Positions 63,966 through 64,000 of a stretch of 64,000 nucleotides of DNA are shown here, piece by piece (positions within the stretch are counted from its first letter, which is position 1; each line of letters starts with the position of its first letter). The notes under the pieces were generated by a model, which saw only the letters and a list, made by a program, of their open reading frames with translations, had not been told where the DNA came from and made no database searches. A program made the position numbers and the translations under genes. Where the stretch lies: positions 1 to 64,000 of the forward strand of contig DASXFE010000157.1 in the NCBI GenBank assembly GCA_036489765.1, read 5' to 3'. The DNA is from DATARH01 sp036489765. Lineage in GTDB: Bacteria; Pseudomonadota; Alphaproteobacteria; ATCC43930; CGMCC-115725.

Positions 63966-64000
63966 ATGGCATCCTCATTCGACAGGCTGGTTTTTGGGGC
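63966..64000 (+). CDS. possible 5' end of a gene running off the window
   Basis: An ATG at 63966 opens a frame (MASSFDRLVFG) that has no stop before the window ends and would be divergent from pgk. Only about 11 residues are visible, so coding status and identity cannot be judged. Confidence 0.25.
   Translation, partial: MASSFDRLVFG

Overview
The window reads as chromosomal DNA of a GC-rich alphaproteobacterium. The evidence is gene order: rpsF-rpsR-DUF2232-rplI, then dnaB-alr-mlaE-mlaF-radA, and purQ-purL-bolA-grxD, together with a DUF1476 protein (the zeta inhibitor of the alphaproteobacterial F1-ATPase). The sequence does not fix the order; Hyphomicrobiales/Rhodospirillales relatives are my guess. 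No rRNA, tRNA, CRISPR array, prophage or transposase was seen.

Layout. Positions 1-21,350 are mostly housekeeping genes on the minus strand: radA (cut by the window edge), an MlaFE lipid transporter pair, alr, dnaB, cfa, the rpsF ribosomal operon, cydAB, grxD, bolA, purL and purQ. A plus-strand hybrid histidine kinase splits purS from purQ. An NRDE/TANGO2 protein, DUF1476, purB and an RluA-type pseudouridine synthase follow. Positions 21,570-36,840 are an accessory mix: cupins, an acyltransferase, two divergent paralogous OFA-type MFS carriers, an S10 peptidase, a shortened DTW-domain protein, a DHA2 exporter, a fused CydDC-like ABC exporter, a LysR regulator and a uronate dehydrogenase-like gene.

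Positions 37,270-46,565 form a long co-directional catabolic block: cupin, aconitase X large and small subunits, DUF3830, a ferritin-like diiron protein, a gamma-glutamyltranspeptidase-like Ntn hydrolase, two Dpp/Opp ATPases and a peptide-type binding protein. No permease gene is present. This is the best candidate here for an undescribed pathway. It is followed by fumC, an MFS carrier, a DinB-like protein and a DUF35/thiolase pair. Positions 51,925-53,591 hold a visibly AT-richer two-gene island (SGNH hydrolase plus retropepsin-like protease) that looks acquired. Positions 53,851-61,387 are a complete branched-chain-amino-acid-type ABC transporter (livKGFHM order) followed by a class II aldolase and a D-aminoacylase-like amidohydrolase, closed by a clear hairpin. 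A nitronate monooxygenase and pgk end the window.

A recurring theme is small dispersed palindromic repeats, of at least six kinds, in intergenic gaps. Several lie inside operons, and at least two lie next to broken or shortened genes. Two inverted repeats (before cfa, and between the LysR gene and a divergent cupin) look like regulator binding sites.
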